Shown: in pieces, positions 17,242 to 27,310 of the stretch
Numbering within the stretch: the stretch's first letter is position 1
How the letters are laid out: the number at the start of each line of letters is the position of its first letter
Assembly (NCBI RefSeq): GCF_022763345.1
Contig: NZ_JALEGS010000012.1
Coordinates: 1-64,000, forward strand
Length of the DNA stretch: 64,000 nt
DNA from: Phaeodactylibacter sp.
GTDB taxonomy: Bacteria; Bacteroidota; Bacteroidia; Chitinophagales; Saprospiraceae
Direction: 5' to 3'
The notes under the pieces: generated by a model
Seen by the model: the letters and a program-made list of their open reading frames with translations, nothing else
Told to the model about the DNA's origin: nothing
Database searches by the model: none
Made by a program: the position numbers and the translations under genes

Positions 17242-18189
17242 ATGCTACAGTCAATCTGGGACGATGCTAAGCGAGAACTCAGCCGGGGGAATATGATAAC
17301 CCAGCTGATCATAATAAACGTTGCCGTATTTGTCATCATCAACCTGGTCCGCCTGTTCCTCTTTTTGGGCAATGGCGGTTCTGTGCCAGAGTTGTACAGT
17401 ACAATACTGCACTTCTTTTGTATGTCTTCCGACTGGAAATTTTTCCTGACGCACCCCTGGGGGATGTTTACCAGTATGTTTCTTCACGAGGGCTTCTGGC
17501 ACTTGCTCTGGAATATGTTGTTCCTATATTGGTTTGGGCGTATTGTAGGAGACTTCATTGGCGATCAGCGCATACTGCCACTTTACCTGCTGGGCGGGCT
17601 TACGGGGGCTATCGTGTTTTTTATTTCTGCCAATCTATTGCCCTATGGTATGGGAGGGCGATTCGCTCTGGGCGCCTCTGCCGGTGTCATGGCCATTGTG
17701 GTGGCGGCGGGGACCATTTCTCCAGACTACATTATGCGGCTTTTGCTGCTTGGTGATGTCAAGCTGAAGTATATCGTTGCGGTCTTGGTTTTCCTGGACC
17801 TGATCCTGATTCCCAACGGAGGCAATACAGGCGGCCACTTTGCTCACCTCGGTGGTGCCTTTTTTGGCTGGCTGTTTGTCACGCAATTGCGTAATGGCAA
17901 CGACTTCTCCGAACCTGTCAATAATATTCTGGACCGCATCCGGGATTTATACGACCGGGTGACCTCTGGCAAAAGTAAGGGGCGCCGCCCAAAAGTGGTC
18001 TATCGCAATCCCAACCGTAAGCGCAGCACGACTTCCAGCCGTGGGCAAGCCGCTTCTGATACAAACACCGGAAACAGCAGTGCCTACCAGGAAAAGCTGG
18101 ATAAGATACTCGACAAAATCAAAGATTCCGGCTACGACAGCCTGACTAAGGAGGAAAAAGAATTCCTGTTCAATGCCAGCAAGCGCTAG
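17242..18189 (+). CDS. rhomboid-family intramembrane serine protease with C-terminal DUF6576-like tail (second of two)
   Basis: The 315-residue protein has a rhomboid core (about 18-220): 'HEGFWHLLWNMLFLYWFG' with the HxxxN pair, 'ALGASAGVMAIVVA' with the catalytic serine, and 'GHFAHLGGAFFGWLF' with the catalytic histidine. The GxSG motif is GASAG, as in many bacterial rhomboids. A basic, low-complexity linker ('KSKGRRPKVVYRNPNRKRS') and a helical tail ('YQEKLDKILDKIKDSGYDSLTKEEKEFLF') follow. The tail resembles a short domain common in Bacteroidota rhomboids (DUF6576). It is downstream of the first rhomboid and upstream of an EEP-family gene, all co-oriented. Confidence 0.9.
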   Translation: MLQSIWDDAKRELSRGNMITQLIIINVAVFVIINLVRLFLFLGNGGSVPELYSTILHFFCMSSDWKFFLTHPWGMFTSMFLHEGFWHLLWNMLFLYWFGRIVGDFIGDQRILPLYLLGGLTGAIVFFISANLLPYGMGGRFALGASAGVMAIVVAAGTISPDYIMRLLLLGDVKLKYIVAVLVFLDLILIPNGGNTGGHFAHLGGAFFGWLFVTQLRNGNDFSEPVNNILDRIRDLYDRVTSGKSKGRRPKVVYRNPNRKRSTTSSRGQAASDTNTGNSSAYQEKLDKILDKIKDSGYDSLTKEEKEFLFNASKR

Positions 18190-18242
18190 ACAACCGGAAG
18201 TAGCACGCATACGAAATACGCACGAAATACCCTGAAAAGCCT

Positions 18243-19292
18243 ATGCAAAAGCTGCTGAGATGGTTGAACATACTGCTGGTGCTCATCACCTTAGCCAGCT
18301 TTCTGGCATCGAGGGTAAGCCCAAAGGTATTTTGGCCGCTTTCGTTTTTTGCGCTCCCTTTTCCCTGGTTATTGTTAGCGAATCTGCTCTTTATTATTTT
18401 CTGGGCTTCTATCCGCAAGTACCAGGCCTTCCTGTCACTGGGCTGTTTGCTGCTGGGGTGGGCTCATCTGACCAGCTTCGTAGGGCTCAACCTGCCCGGC
18501 CCTATCGATGAAGCGGCACTTACCGTCAAAACTTTCAATGCCTACGGATTTCGAAAAGAAGCCGCTACCGGCAAAAGGTATACCGCAGAGGAAATGCCCC
18601 GGTATTTCCCAACGGAAGGCATTGATGTGCTGTGCTTGCAGGAATTTCCAACCTACTACCCAAAGAACTACTTCATCGACTATTTTAAAAACGAGGCCGG
18701 CTTCAAATACGTGCATGCCATTCCCAACGGCGCATTGGCTATATTCAGCCGCTACCCCATTGAAGAAACCCATACGCACTACTTTGTCAAGCATTTCAAT
18801 GGCTTTCAATGGGTGGATATCAAAGTGGAAGGAAAGCCGATCAGGGTCTTTAACCTGCACCTACAGTCCAACGGTGTTTCCGGTATGGCCAATGAAGTGG
18901 CGAAGGAAGGCAACCTGCAGGATAAAAAAACCTGGAATAAGGTCAGAGGTATGGCCGGGCGTTTCAAAAGGGCCGAAGAGCGGCGGGTGGAGCAAACGGA
19001 GGCCGTCGCTAAGGAAATCCAAAAAAGCCCTCACCCGGTCATCGTCTGCGGCGATTTCAACGCCACCCCGCAGTCCTATTCCTACCGGCAATTGTCGCGT
19101 GGGCTAAAGGATGCCTTCCGGGAAGCGGGTACCGGCCTGGGTACCACCTACGCCGGTAAAATCCCGGCTTTGCGCATCGACTATCAACTTTATAGCCCTA
19201 AGCTGCAGGCGCTCGATCAGGATATCCGTACCGAGCGCCTCTCTGACCACCATTCTGTTATTGCTTTTTACAAATGGGCATCGGCCGACTGA
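18243..19292 (+). CDS. membrane-anchored endonuclease/exonuclease/phosphatase (EEP) family protein
   Basis: The 349-residue protein has three membrane helices (about 7-80), then an EEP hydrolase domain. Visible motifs are 'GIDVLCLQEFPTYYP' (metal-binding glutamate), 'VIVCGDFNATPQSYSYRQL' (GDFN) and 'LRIDYQLYS...RLSDHHSVIAF' (SDHH). These residues bind Mg2+ and the attacking water in this fold. The substrate may be a phosphodiester or lipid phosphate; it cannot be told from sequence. It lies 54 nt after the second rhomboid gene. Confidence 0.88.
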   Translation: MQKLLRWLNILLVLITLASFLASRVSPKVFWPLSFFALPFPWLLLANLLFIIFWASIRKYQAFLSLGCLLLGWAHLTSFVGLNLPGPIDEAALTVKTFNAYGFRKEAATGKRYTAEEMPRYFPTEGIDVLCLQEFPTYYPKNYFIDYFKNEAGFKYVHAIPNGALAIFSRYPIEETHTHYFVKHFNGFQWVDIKVEGKPIRVFNLHLQSNGVSGMANEVAKEGNLQDKKTWNKVRGMAGRFKRAEERRVEQTEAVAKEIQKSPHPVIVCGDFNATPQSYSYRQLSRGLKDAFREAGTGLGTTYAGKIPALRIDYQLYSPKLQALDQDIRTERLSDHHSVIAFYKWASAD

Positions 19293-19459
19293 CGTACTCA
19301 AAGCCTCCACTCACTAGGCCAAAAGGGTAACCGAAGAAAAAAAGCCATATCCCACCCAACGATGGCCTACTTTTGTACGTGAGGGGTTGTACAACAGCTT
19401 TGAAAGCTGCTTCTAATGGTCAGGTGATCGTTTTTAATCTCCTAAAACATCACCATCGT

Positions 19460-22400
19460 ATGAAAAAGAAAAGTATAATGCTGCGGGTAGCCACGCTTCT
19501 CCTTGGTTTGAGCTCAGGTACCCTATCAGCACAGTTTGTTTCCTTTGTGCCCAGTCCATCTTCCTGTGGGCTTGATTGTTACGTAATCTACACAAGTTCC
19601 GAATGGCTTCAGCCACCGCTGACCTATCAGTGGAATACTGGAGAAAACTCCGATAACATTACCATTTGCCAGCCAGGCTGCTACTCGGTCACTATTACTG
19701 ATGGGAACGGAGTTTCCTCAGATAGTACTCTTTGCCTCGATCTGGTTTTTGACCCTAATCCTACCATACAGGCGACGCCCGATTGTCCGGCTTCCCAGGA
19801 ACCCATCTTAGTGGACAGCAACTACGTGGTCTGTCAGCAAGCCTGCATAGGCAGCACCATCCGCTATTCTTCCAGTATCAGTGGCTTGGACAGCCTTAGC
19901 TCCAACTGGTCTGTATTTAACGAGAATACAGGCCAACCTGCAGATTATACGACGATAGAAGACAACATCATCGAAGTGACCTGGTCTCAGCCGGGTATTT
20001 ACTCCATCTATCAAAGCGGCATCGTCAATGAGCCGCCCTTCTTTTGTGATGCGCAAGGCTACACTTGCGTGAATGTCGTGTCTCCTCCGGAAAGTGCGGT
20101 CAGCAGTGTACCGGAAGCGGTAGAAGGAACGGTGACCTTGTGCCAGGGACAACCCCTGTACCTGGAGTACACTGGCGAAGAAGCCGATAGCTTGTACTGG
20201 GACTTCGGCAATGGCGTTACCGCTACAGGCGAGCAAGTTGATTATACCTACCCCGAGGCGGGCACCTATGAGCTGATGCTGATCGCTTCCCGCTTTTGCG
20301 CCTGCAACGACACCACGCTGCTCACCGTAGCCGTTGAACAAACAGAAACACCGATTGTCGACTGCGTGGGTACGGTCTGCGAAGGCATGCTCGGCACCTA
20401 CACCGCTCAGAGTGACTGTAGTACCTTCCTGTGGTCGGTCAGTGAGGGCGGTGTTATTGTGGACGGAGGCGGTCCTGCTGATGACTTCATTAGTGTGCTT
20501 TGGGAAACGGGCCCTGAGGGCACCGTAGAGCTGCTAACGGAGGATTGCCCGGGCACCAATTGCCCGGTGCCGGCAACCCTGGTAGTACCGGTTATTTCCG
20601 ATCAGGCGGAGGTGGAAGGGCCAGCTTTGGTCTGCCCTGGCAGCCGGGCAGTTTACAGCATACCGGCCTACGAAGGCGTCAGTTTTGAGTGGGATGTGAC
20701 CAACTTCGGCAGCATCGTTTCCGGGCAGGGAACCCATGAAATCGAGGTGGAGTGGCTGAATACCATCCCTGCGCCCACGCAAACCGTCAGCGTAACTTTT
20801 GATAACTGCTACCTGGGCTGCGGAGGCAGTGCCGAGCTGGAGGTGGAGATTCAGCCGGCTTTTTATCTGAGCGGCCCAATCGAGGTATGCCCCAATACTC
20901 CTGCCACCTACGATGCCATTCAGGCCAATACCGGCAATCCTATCCCTGCCATTTGGCGGTTGACGGATGCGTCGGATGTGGTAGTTTGGCAGTCCTCGGG
21001 CAGTACCGCTTCTGTGGAAATCCCTATGAATGTAGCGCCCGGTTTTTACCTGCTCACAGCAGAGCCAGGCAGCGCCAATTCATCCTGTACGCCCAAAGCG
21101 ACCCGCCGGGTGCAGGTGCTGTCCCCACCCGACCCGGTAGATGCCATCGCTGGCAATACCGTGATTTGCCCGGGATCTACAACCACCTACAGCGCCACCC
21201 CGGTTGGCGATAATGTCACGCTGGAATGGACCGTCAACAACGGGGAGACGCTCACCACCCGCATGGGCGAAACGATCAATGTAACCTGGGGCACTGCGCC
21301 GCCCTACGAGCTAAGTGTAGTACAAGTCAATACAGTAGGCCCACCTTGTGCTTCATCTCCGGTTAGCTTAGCTGCCGAAGCTTTCGACGATTTAGAGGTC
21401 AGTGGTGACCCGAATGCCTGCTTTGATGGCATCAGTACCTTCACCGCTACCGACGCGGAGCACCTCGACTATGAATGGACCATCATTCCTGCTACTGCGG
21501 GTACCATTGTCTCGGAATCAGATGAAAGCACGGTGGATATTCTCTGGCACGAAGTGGGCAACGTACAGGTACAAGCAGCCATTTGTACCGAAACAGCGGT
21601 TTTTGAAGTAGAAGTACACGCCCTGCCACAACCTACCGTTACCGCGCCTGCCTTTTTCTGCCCCAATGAAGAAGCCACCGTCTCCGCGGCTCCGGGCTTT
21701 GACTCCTACACCTGGTACAATACCAATGATGTAGCGGTGGCTACCGGCATGACGCCTGAATTGGCACCTGGCAGTTATGCATTGGTGGTGACCGACGAGT
21801 TTGGTTGTGAAGGTACAGAGACCTTCCAAATCGAGCCCTATCCCAGCTCCGAGGTGAGTATTTCCACCCCCGACCCCTGGATTTTCTGCAACCTGCCCCC
21901 TTCCACCCGACTCGTTGCTCAGGCCTCTTCAACTGGCTTTTCCTATCAGTGGTTTCAGGATGGGGCGCCCGTGGGCACAGATGCGCCGGAGTATACCGCG
22001 ACTGAATTCGGCATCTACACGGTCGGTATTACAGATCAAAATGGCTGTACCTTCCTCAGTGCGCCCTTTGAGGTAGAGGAGAACTGCAACGATGTCATCT
22101 GCGGGAACCCACCCGGGCCTTCCTGCTCAGGTGTGGATATGGGCTTCGAAATCACCGATGGTACCGAGTGCGAAACCAAGCTATACACCAATCAGTCGGG
22201 AGATATGCTGCCCGGTACCGCTTACTGGCGCTTCTTCTTCCGGGACGGTGTCCTGACCGATGCCAGCAACGATGAAAACCCCACTATCGAGCATCAGGAA
22301 GTGGGCTATTACCGGGTAGTACTTTCCGGCAGCTTTCCCAACCCCGACGATCCCGGAACAACTCTGACCTGCCGTTTTTCCGCAGTAGACTCGGTAGAAG

Positions 22401-25400
22401 CGCTGGCTGATTTTCATGTGGCTCCGGCCTGTGCCAACAGCCCTACAGCATTTGAAGACTTGTCCACCTTCCTGCCCTCCTCAGGCATTGTCGACTGGTC
22501 CTGGAACTTCGGTGATCCGGGCAGTGGGGCGGATAACACCTCTACGCAGGTCAATCCTACTCACGTTTTCAGTGCGACCGGCGATTATCTGGTCACATTG
22601 ACGATTACGACAATCAGCGGGTGTACAAGCAGTACCACGAAAACGGTATCAGTAGTGGCCCCTCCGCCAGTAGTCTTCGATTCGCCCGAGACCAATTGCG
22701 CCAGCAGCCCCACGGCATTTGAGGTGCCCGCCGGTGGTTTCGCCCTCTACGAATGGGACTTTGGCGACCCGGGCAGTGGTGCCGCCAATACCTCTCAGCG
22801 GCGGGAGGCTTACCACCGTTATGAATTGCCGGGCACTTATGAGGTGACCCTGTCGGCGACCAACATAGAGGGTTGCATACAATCCTTTTCCCAAAATGTC
22901 CTCATCGCTCCTAACAACCTAAGCGGCGAAATAACGCTCGATCCCATACCGCCTGTTTGCCAGGGTGTGGATATCAATGCCGAATCGCCCGGCGGTGGCA
23001 TCGGCTGGCAGTGGAGCACCGGAGCGGATACCGAGTCGCTCACGCTTACCGAAGAAGGCATTTACGAACTTACCGTCACCGACGCCAATGGCTGCACCTA
23101 CGAGCCGCCCGCAGCAAACGTAGGCATAACGCCCGCCCCACTTGTGGATATCCGGGCTACCGACTACGACGAGTATGGGCAGGCTACGGCCTATTACTAC
23201 GAAAGCTACAGTACCTGTCAGGGGGAGGGTGTTTTCCTCGAAGTGCCTAATAGCGAACTGTACCCTGGTTATACCTACACCTGGAGTACCGGTCAGAACG
23301 GCCCGGCTATCGAATTCTCCGAAGACAAGAATAACCTGCTTGATGCGGGCAATTACACCTTTGAAGTTACTGCGGTGGATGGGGCCACAGGCTGCTCGGC
23401 AGTTGCCATGCTCGAAGTCATTGTGCACCCACTGCCCGATGTGCCGGTCATCCTTGCGGATCAGCCTGCGCCCATTTGTGAGGGTACTATGGCGACCTTA
23501 TCCGTGGACGCCCCGCTGCCCGGGCTGACTTATGTCTGGAGCACGGGGGAAACGGGTACGGCTATTGAGGTCTCTGAAGGGGGCGAATACACGGTGACGG
23601 CCACCAATGCAGAAGGCTGCACACAGGTAAGCGAAGCTTTTGAATTGCTAACCGGCCCGGATATTGCCCGTGTACCAAATGGCTGCTACACCCGCTGCCG
23701 CCCGGATACGATTTGCCTGCCCGATATTCCCAATGTAGCAAGCTATCAGTGGTACTTCAATGGCAGCCCGGTGGCACCGCCGGAGGGTACGATGCCCGAA
23801 CTGATCGTGGAGGATGCCGGCGATTACTACCTGGAAATGGTGGCCACCAATGGCTGTGTGCTGCAGTCTGACCCGCTTAGCCTCGAACTGTTCGATGGGT
23901 TCGGCAGCTTTGCCGGGGAGGTTTACTTCGATGTGAATGACAACGGAATCATCGATGCGCCGGATACCCTCCTGAGCGGTATTGATATCCTGCTGCTACA
24001 GAATGGCAGTATACTGGATCAGAGCACCTCCACACAGGATGGCGGCTATGGCTTTACCGATCAGCCCTCCAATGAAGACTACACCCTCGCCGTGGATACC
24101 GCTAATCTTGAGGGCTTCCTGGAAGCGGTTTGGGTCAATGCAGACACCACACTTGTAGGGTGCGATCAGGTGGTCGTAACAGACTGGCTCATCCGCATCA
24201 ACTGCCCGACGGAGAGCGACACCACGCTCACCTTTTCAGCCTGTGAGGGCAGCAGCATTACTTATGATGGAGTGGAAATAGCCGCCGGCAGTCAGGACGT
24301 TTTCCACTTCACCAATACCGATGGCTGCGACTCTACGGTCAATGTGCTGGTAGAGGAACTTGAGGTGTTCACGAATGCCTTTGACCTCTCTTTCTGCGAA
24401 GGTGAAATCCTCGAGCACGACGGGATGGCACTGAATGAAGGCCTGAATGAAATCACCCTTAGCAGCAGTGCCGGTTGTGACTCGGTGCTACAGATACAAG
24501 TTGCCTTACTCGAACCGGTCACTACAGAACAATCCGTGCGAATCTGCGAGGGCGAAACCTATTTCTTCCACGGCGAAGAACTGCTGCCCGGTGAATCCGG
24601 AACGGTCATGCTCATCAGTGAGGCGGGCTGTGACTCTATCGTGAACCTGAGCGTAGAATTATCGCCCGACGTGATGGCGGGTATCTCAACCGAGGCGGCT
24701 TGCCCCAACGAGGAAACCGGCACGCTCTCGGTAAATCCGGTCAGCGCGCCCAATCCACCCTACACCTATGCTATCGGTCAGGGCAGCCCACAGGCTTCAC
24801 CTGACTTTGAAGGGCTGGCCGCAGGTAATTACACCGTGACGATCACCGATGGAAGTGGGTGCGAAACGACCTTCAATGGCCTTGTAGAAGCCTTTGAACC
24901 CCTGGCAGTAATGGTACGCTGGGATACCCTAAGCTGTGAAAATCCGGAATCCATCGTCACCGTCGATATCACTTCCGGGGAAACGCCTGATTTGGCATTT
25001 ACCTGGTCAGACGGAGCAGCGGCGCTCGACCGGGTCATCGGTACCGCAGGGACTTACGATTTGGAGATTGACAACGGTTGCGAAACCTTCAGTGAAAGCA
25101 TTATGCTGGCACCGCCCCTCATGGAAGGCCAAAACTGGATGTATGTACCGAACGCATTTTCCCCCAATGGTGACAACAACAATGATGTGTTCCGGGCCTT
25201 CACCAGCGATGAAGTCGCAGGGGTGCTGGACTACCGGCTTCGCATCTTCGACCGCTGGGGCGTACAGGTTTTTGAAAGTACCGACCCGGACAGTGGCTGG
25301 GACGGCGTCATGAATGGCACCTTGCGCAACGGAGGCGTCTTTGCCTGGTCTATTCAGGCGAAGGTGATCAATTGCCTTCAGGAAGAAGTGGCGGTGGATC

Positions 25401-25429
25401 GCCGCGGTGAAGTGGTGCTATTGAGGTAA
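19460..25429 (+). CDS. giant secreted PKD-repeat protein with type IX (type B, gliding-associated) C-terminal sorting domain
   Basis: About 1,989 residues. A signal peptide (MKKKSIMLRVATLLLGLSSG, cleavage after 'LSA') is followed by many Ig/PKD-like repeats with paired cysteines. Clear PKD units are near residues 244 ('YWDFGNGV'), 1012 ('WSWNFGDPGSG') and 1097 ('YEWDFGDPGSG'). An SdrD-B-like domain is near 1480-1560 ('GEVYFDVNDNGIID'). Three tandem 'CEG...DGCDS' modules follow at about 1590-1735. The last 95 residues form the CHU_C/gliding-motility-associated domain: 'YVPNAFSPNGDNNNDVFRAF' to 'GGVFAWSIQA'. This domain sends proteins through the type IX secretion system to the cell surface. 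ATG 19460 starts the signal peptide; an in-frame ATG at 19373 is not needed. Likely an adhesin or surface scaffold. Confidence 0.93.
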   Translation: MKKKSIMLRVATLLLGLSSGTLSAQFVSFVPSPSSCGLDCYVIYTSSEWLQPPLTYQWNTGENSDNITICQPGCYSVTITDGNGVSSDSTLCLDLVFDPNPTIQATPDCPASQEPILVDSNYVVCQQACIGSTIRYSSSISGLDSLSSNWSVFNENTGQPADYTTIEDNIIEVTWSQPGIYSIYQSGIVNEPPFFCDAQGYTCVNVVSPPESAVSSVPEAVEGTVTLCQGQPLYLEYTGEEADSLYWDFGNGVTATGEQVDYTYPEAGTYELMLIASRFCACNDTTLLTVAVEQTETPIVDCVGTVCEGMLGTYTAQSDCSTFLWSVSEGGVIVDGGGPADDFISVLWETGPEGTVELLTEDCPGTNCPVPATLVVPVISDQAEVEGPALVCPGSRAVYSIPAYEGVSFEWDVTNFGSIVSGQGTHEIEVEWLNTIPAPTQTVSVTFDNCYLGCGGSAELEVEIQPAFYLSGPIEVCPNTPATYDAIQANTGNPIPAIWRLTDASDVVVWQSSGSTASVEIPMNVAPGFYLLTAEPGSANSSCTPKATRRVQVLSPPDPVDAIAGNTVICPGSTTTYSATPVGDNVTLEWTVNNGETLTTRMGETINVTWGTAPPYELSVVQVNTVGPPCASSPVSLAAEAFDDLEVSGDPNACFDGISTFTATDAEHLDYEWTIIPATAGTIVSESDESTVDILWHEVGNVQVQAAICTETAVFEVEVHALPQPTVTAPAFFCPNEEATVSAAPGFDSYTWYNTNDVAVATGMTPELAPGSYALVVTDEFGCEGTETFQIEPYPSSEVSISTPDPWIFCNLPPSTRLVAQASSTGFSYQWFQDGAPVGTDAPEYTATEFGIYTVGITDQNGCTFLSAPFEVEENCNDVICGNPPGPSCSGVDMGFEITDGTECETKLYTNQSGDMLPGTAYWRFFFRDGVLTDASNDENPTIEHQEVGYYRVVLSGSFPNPDDPGTTLTCRFSAVDSVEALADFHVAPACANSPTAFEDLSTFLPSSGIVDWSWNFGDPGSGADNTSTQVNPTHVFSATGDYLVTLTITTISGCTSSTTKTVSVVAPPPVVFDSPETNCASSPTAFEVPAGGFALYEWDFGDPGSGAANTSQRREAYHRYELPGTYEVTLSATNIEGCIQSFSQNVLIAPNNLSGEITLDPIPPVCQGVDINAESPGGGIGWQWSTGADTESLTLTEEGIYELTVTDANGCTYEPPAANVGITPAPLVDIRATDYDEYGQATAYYYESYSTCQGEGVFLEVPNSELYPGYTYTWSTGQNGPAIEFSEDKNNLLDAGNYTFEVTAVDGATGCSAVAMLEVIVHPLPDVPVILADQPAPICEGTMATLSVDAPLPGLTYVWSTGETGTAIEVSEGGEYTVTATNAEGCTQVSEAFELLTGPDIARVPNGCYTRCRPDTICLPDIPNVASYQWYFNGSPVAPPEGTMPELIVEDAGDYYLEMVATNGCVLQSDPLSLELFDGFGSFAGEVYFDVNDNGIIDAPDTLLSGIDILLLQNGSILDQSTSTQDGGYGFTDQPSNEDYTLAVDTANLEGFLEAVWVNADTTLVGCDQVVVTDWLIRINCPTESDTTLTFSACEGSSITYDGVEIAAGSQDVFHFTNTDGCDSTVNVLVEELEVFTNAFDLSFCEGEILEHDGMALNEGLNEITLSSSAGCDSVLQIQVALLEPVTTEQSVRICEGETYFFHGEELLPGESGTVMLISEAGCDSIVNLSVELSPDVMAGISTEAACPNEETGTLSVNPVSAPNPPYTYAIGQGSPQASPDFEGLAAGNYTVTITDGSGCETTFNGLVEAFEPLAVMVRWDTLSCENPESIVTVDITSGETPDLAFTWSDGAAALDRVIGTAGTYDLEIDNGCETFSESIMLAPPLMEGQNWMYVPNAFSPNGDNNNDVFRAFTSDEVAGVLDYRLRIFDRWGVQVFESTDPDSGWDGVMNGTLRNGGVFAWSIQAKVINCLQEEVAVDRRGEVVLLR

Positions 25430-25448
25430 ACCGTGGAGTTAATGGTAT

Positions 25449-25496
25449 AAAAAAAGCCCTCGGAACTTCCAAATGAGAAGCCGGGGGCTTTTTTTG
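25449..25496. terminator. bidirectional rho-independent terminator
   Basis: AAGCCCTCGG near 25454-25463 pairs with CCGGGGGCTT (25481-25490), extended inward by CTTC/GAAG, with an A-run before and a T-run after. It lies between the convergent giant PKD gene and the DUF3127 gene and can stop transcription from both sides. Confidence 0.9.
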
Positions 25497-25508
25497 AGCG
25501 TACCATTA

Positions 25509-25889
25509 TTAGAATGGCAGGTCGTCATCCGCCTGACTGGCCGGCTCATCGTTGGCAGAAGGGAATTCCGAGTCCGGGAATCCGGAATCTGCAGATTGCG
25601 GAGCTGCGGTGGGAGCCGCATTCGCACCACCCTGCTCCAGGCGCCAGGCATTCAGGTTGGTGAAGTATTTGCCATTCCACTCCCGGCCACGCAAGTCGAA
25701 GTGGACTTTGATCATCTGCCCTTCCTCAAAGGGGTCAAGCAGGGCGCAGCGGTCCTGTACCAGCTGGAATTTCACAAACTGCGGATAGTTGCCCTCGGTC
25801 TCGATGACGAACTCCCGGGCCTGGAATGAATCGGTCTTTTGCTCCGTTTCGTATTTCTTATGTAGCTTTCCTTCTACTTCGAATGACAT
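25509..25889 (-). CDS. DUF3127 domain protein, OB-fold-like, with an acidic SSB-like tail
   Basis: The 126-residue protein begins MSFEVEGKLHKKYETEQK and has the DUF3127 body up to about residue 88 ('FTNLNAWRLEQG'). The fold is thought to be OB-like and related to single-stranded DNA-binding proteins. A disordered A/P/S/D-rich tail ends in DDDLPF. This matches the acidic tip of SSB proteins (DD(D/I)(I/L)PF), which docks repair enzymes. I therefore infer a DNA-binding or DNA-repair role. It is convergent with the PKD gene and is a single transcript. Confidence 0.85.
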   Translation of the reverse strand: MSFEVEGKLHKKYETEQKTDSFQAREFVIETEGNYPQFVKFQLVQDRCALLDPFEEGQMIKVHFDLRGREWNGKYFTNLNAWRLEQGGANAAPTAAPQSADSGFPDSEFPSANDEPASQADDDLPF

Positions 25890-26001
25890 AGGATGGCGTT
25901 GTTAAGTGGTTTAATAGTAGATGAGCAAAGGTAAGAAATCTTGGGGGCTATGCCGCAGCAAAATCGGATGGATTGCGAATGTAGGCTGGGCAGTGTTCTG
26001 C

Positions 26002-26628
26002 CTACCCCTGAACGTACACCACATACTTCTCAATGTAGTAATCCATCTTAAAGTAATCCGTAATTGGGAACAGCTCCACATAGTGGCCTTTGCCGAGGGC
26101 TTTGATCTCACTTTTGAGGTCGCCCCCCTTGAGGGTCAGCAAGCCGTTGGGCAGGGCGTGGCGTTCTTCCCGTTTGAGCAGGCGCTGTGTCCAGGGCACG
26201 AGCTTATCGAGGCTGGCTACAGCCCGGCAGACCACAAAGTCAAAGCGGTCTTTTAGTTCCTCTGCCCGGACGTGTTTGGCTTCGGCATTGTCCAGCCCGA
26301 TGGCGTCGATGATTTCCTGCACGACTTTGATTTTCTTGCGCGTGCCATCGATGAGGGTGAATTGCACATTGGGGTAGAGAATAGCGAGGGGGATGCCCGG
26401 CAATCCGCCACCGGTTCCCAGGTCCAGGATTTTGGCGCCCGTCCGGAACTTCACCACCTGCGGTATCGCCAGCGCGTGCAGGATATGGTGTGGGTACAGC
26501 TGGTCGATGTCCTTACGGGAAATGACGTTGATCTTATCGTTCCACTCCCGGTACAGGGGGCCGAGTTGTTCAAACTGAGCGATCTGCTGCTCCGTCAGCT
26601 TGGGAAAGTGCTCGAGTAAAGCTTCCAT
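26002..26628 (-). CDS. rsmG: 16S rRNA (guanine-527-N7)-methyltransferase
   Basis: RsmG uses S-adenosylmethionine to methylate G527 of 16S rRNA. The 208-residue protein has the SAM loop 'KILDLGTGGGLPGIPLAI', the acidic loop 'LIDGTRKKIKVVQEI' and 'FDFVVCRAVASLDKL'. I start at ATG 26628, which lies 1 nt after the stop of the RluA-type gene and begins MEALLEHFPKLTEQQ; an in-frame ATG at 26652 would overlap that gene. The two genes are almost certainly co-transcribed, both acting on rRNA or other RNA. Confidence 0.95.
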   Translation of the reverse strand: MEALLEHFPKLTEQQIAQFEQLGPLYREWNDKINVISRKDIDQLYPHHILHALAIPQVVKFRTGAKILDLGTGGGLPGIPLAILYPNVQFTLIDGTRKKIKVVQEIIDAIGLDNAEAKHVRAEELKDRFDFVVCRAVASLDKLVPWTQRLLKREERHALPNGLLTLKGGDLKSEIKALGKGHYVELFPITDYFKMDYYIEKYVVYVQG

Positions 26629-26629
26629 A

Positions 26630-27310
26630 TTAATCGTTGAGGTTAAAGGCATTCCATACCGGATCCTGCTGGGGCAGTGGTGCGGTAATGGTCTCTTCCT
26701 GATTGGATACCGGGTGGCGGAAAGTCAGCTTCCAGGCATGCAGGTGGATAGACCGGTCGGGATTGCTCCGCCGGAAGCCGTACTTGACATCACCTTTGAT
26801 GGGGCAGCCAATATCCGCCAGCTGTGCCCGGATTTGGTGGTGGCGCCCGGTATGCAGGCGGATTTCCAGCAGGTGGTAGTGATCGCTGCTGTCCAGATAC
26901 CGGTAGGACAGCTCTGCCTGCTTGGCATCTTTCTGAGGATCTGAATAGGCAATAGTTTTGTTTTTTCGACCGTCGCGCCTGAGGTAATGGACAAGCTTGC
27001 CCTCCATCGCTTCCGGGCGGTTGGCAACGGCAGCGAGGTAGACTTTTTCCACCTGCCGTTCACGGAACTGCTCATTGAGGTGGGCCAGGGCATTTTCAGA
27101 GCGGGCGAAGAGCACGACCCCGCTTGCCGGACGGTCCAGCCGGTGTACCAGACCCAACGTGGATTTGCAGTAGATTTCACCCAGTTGATCCATGGCCTTG
27201 TCCCCGGTTTTATCGGTTGTGACCGGCAGCCCGGCAGGTTTATTGAAGGCGATAAGCTGATTGTTCTTGTAGAGCACGAGCTCGCCGATGTCGAATTCAG
27301 GTTGTGGCAT
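26630..27310 (-). CDS. RluA-family pseudouridine synthase
   Basis: The 226-residue enzyme converts uridine to pseudouridine in rRNA or tRNA. It shows the RluA signature 'LVHRLDRPASGVVLFARS' with the catalytic aspartate, 'HQIRAQLADIGCPIKGD' and 'LHAWKLTFRHP'. It lacks an S4 domain. ATG 27310 (MPQPEFDIGELVLY) is chosen; the frame continues upstream only with low-quality sequence inside the neighbouring glycosyltransferase gene, whose stop it overlaps by 14 nt. The target position in RNA cannot be told. Confidence 0.93.
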   Translation of the reverse strand: MPQPEFDIGELVLYKNNQLIAFNKPAGLPVTTDKTGDKAMDQLGEIYCKSTLGLVHRLDRPASGVVLFARSENALAHLNEQFRERQVEKVYLAAVANRPEAMEGKLVHYLRRDGRKNKTIAYSDPQKDAKQAELSYRYLDSSDHYHLLEIRLHTGRHHQIRAQLADIGCPIKGDVKYGFRRSNPDRSIHLHAWKLTFRHPVSNQEETITAPLPQQDPVWNAFNLND

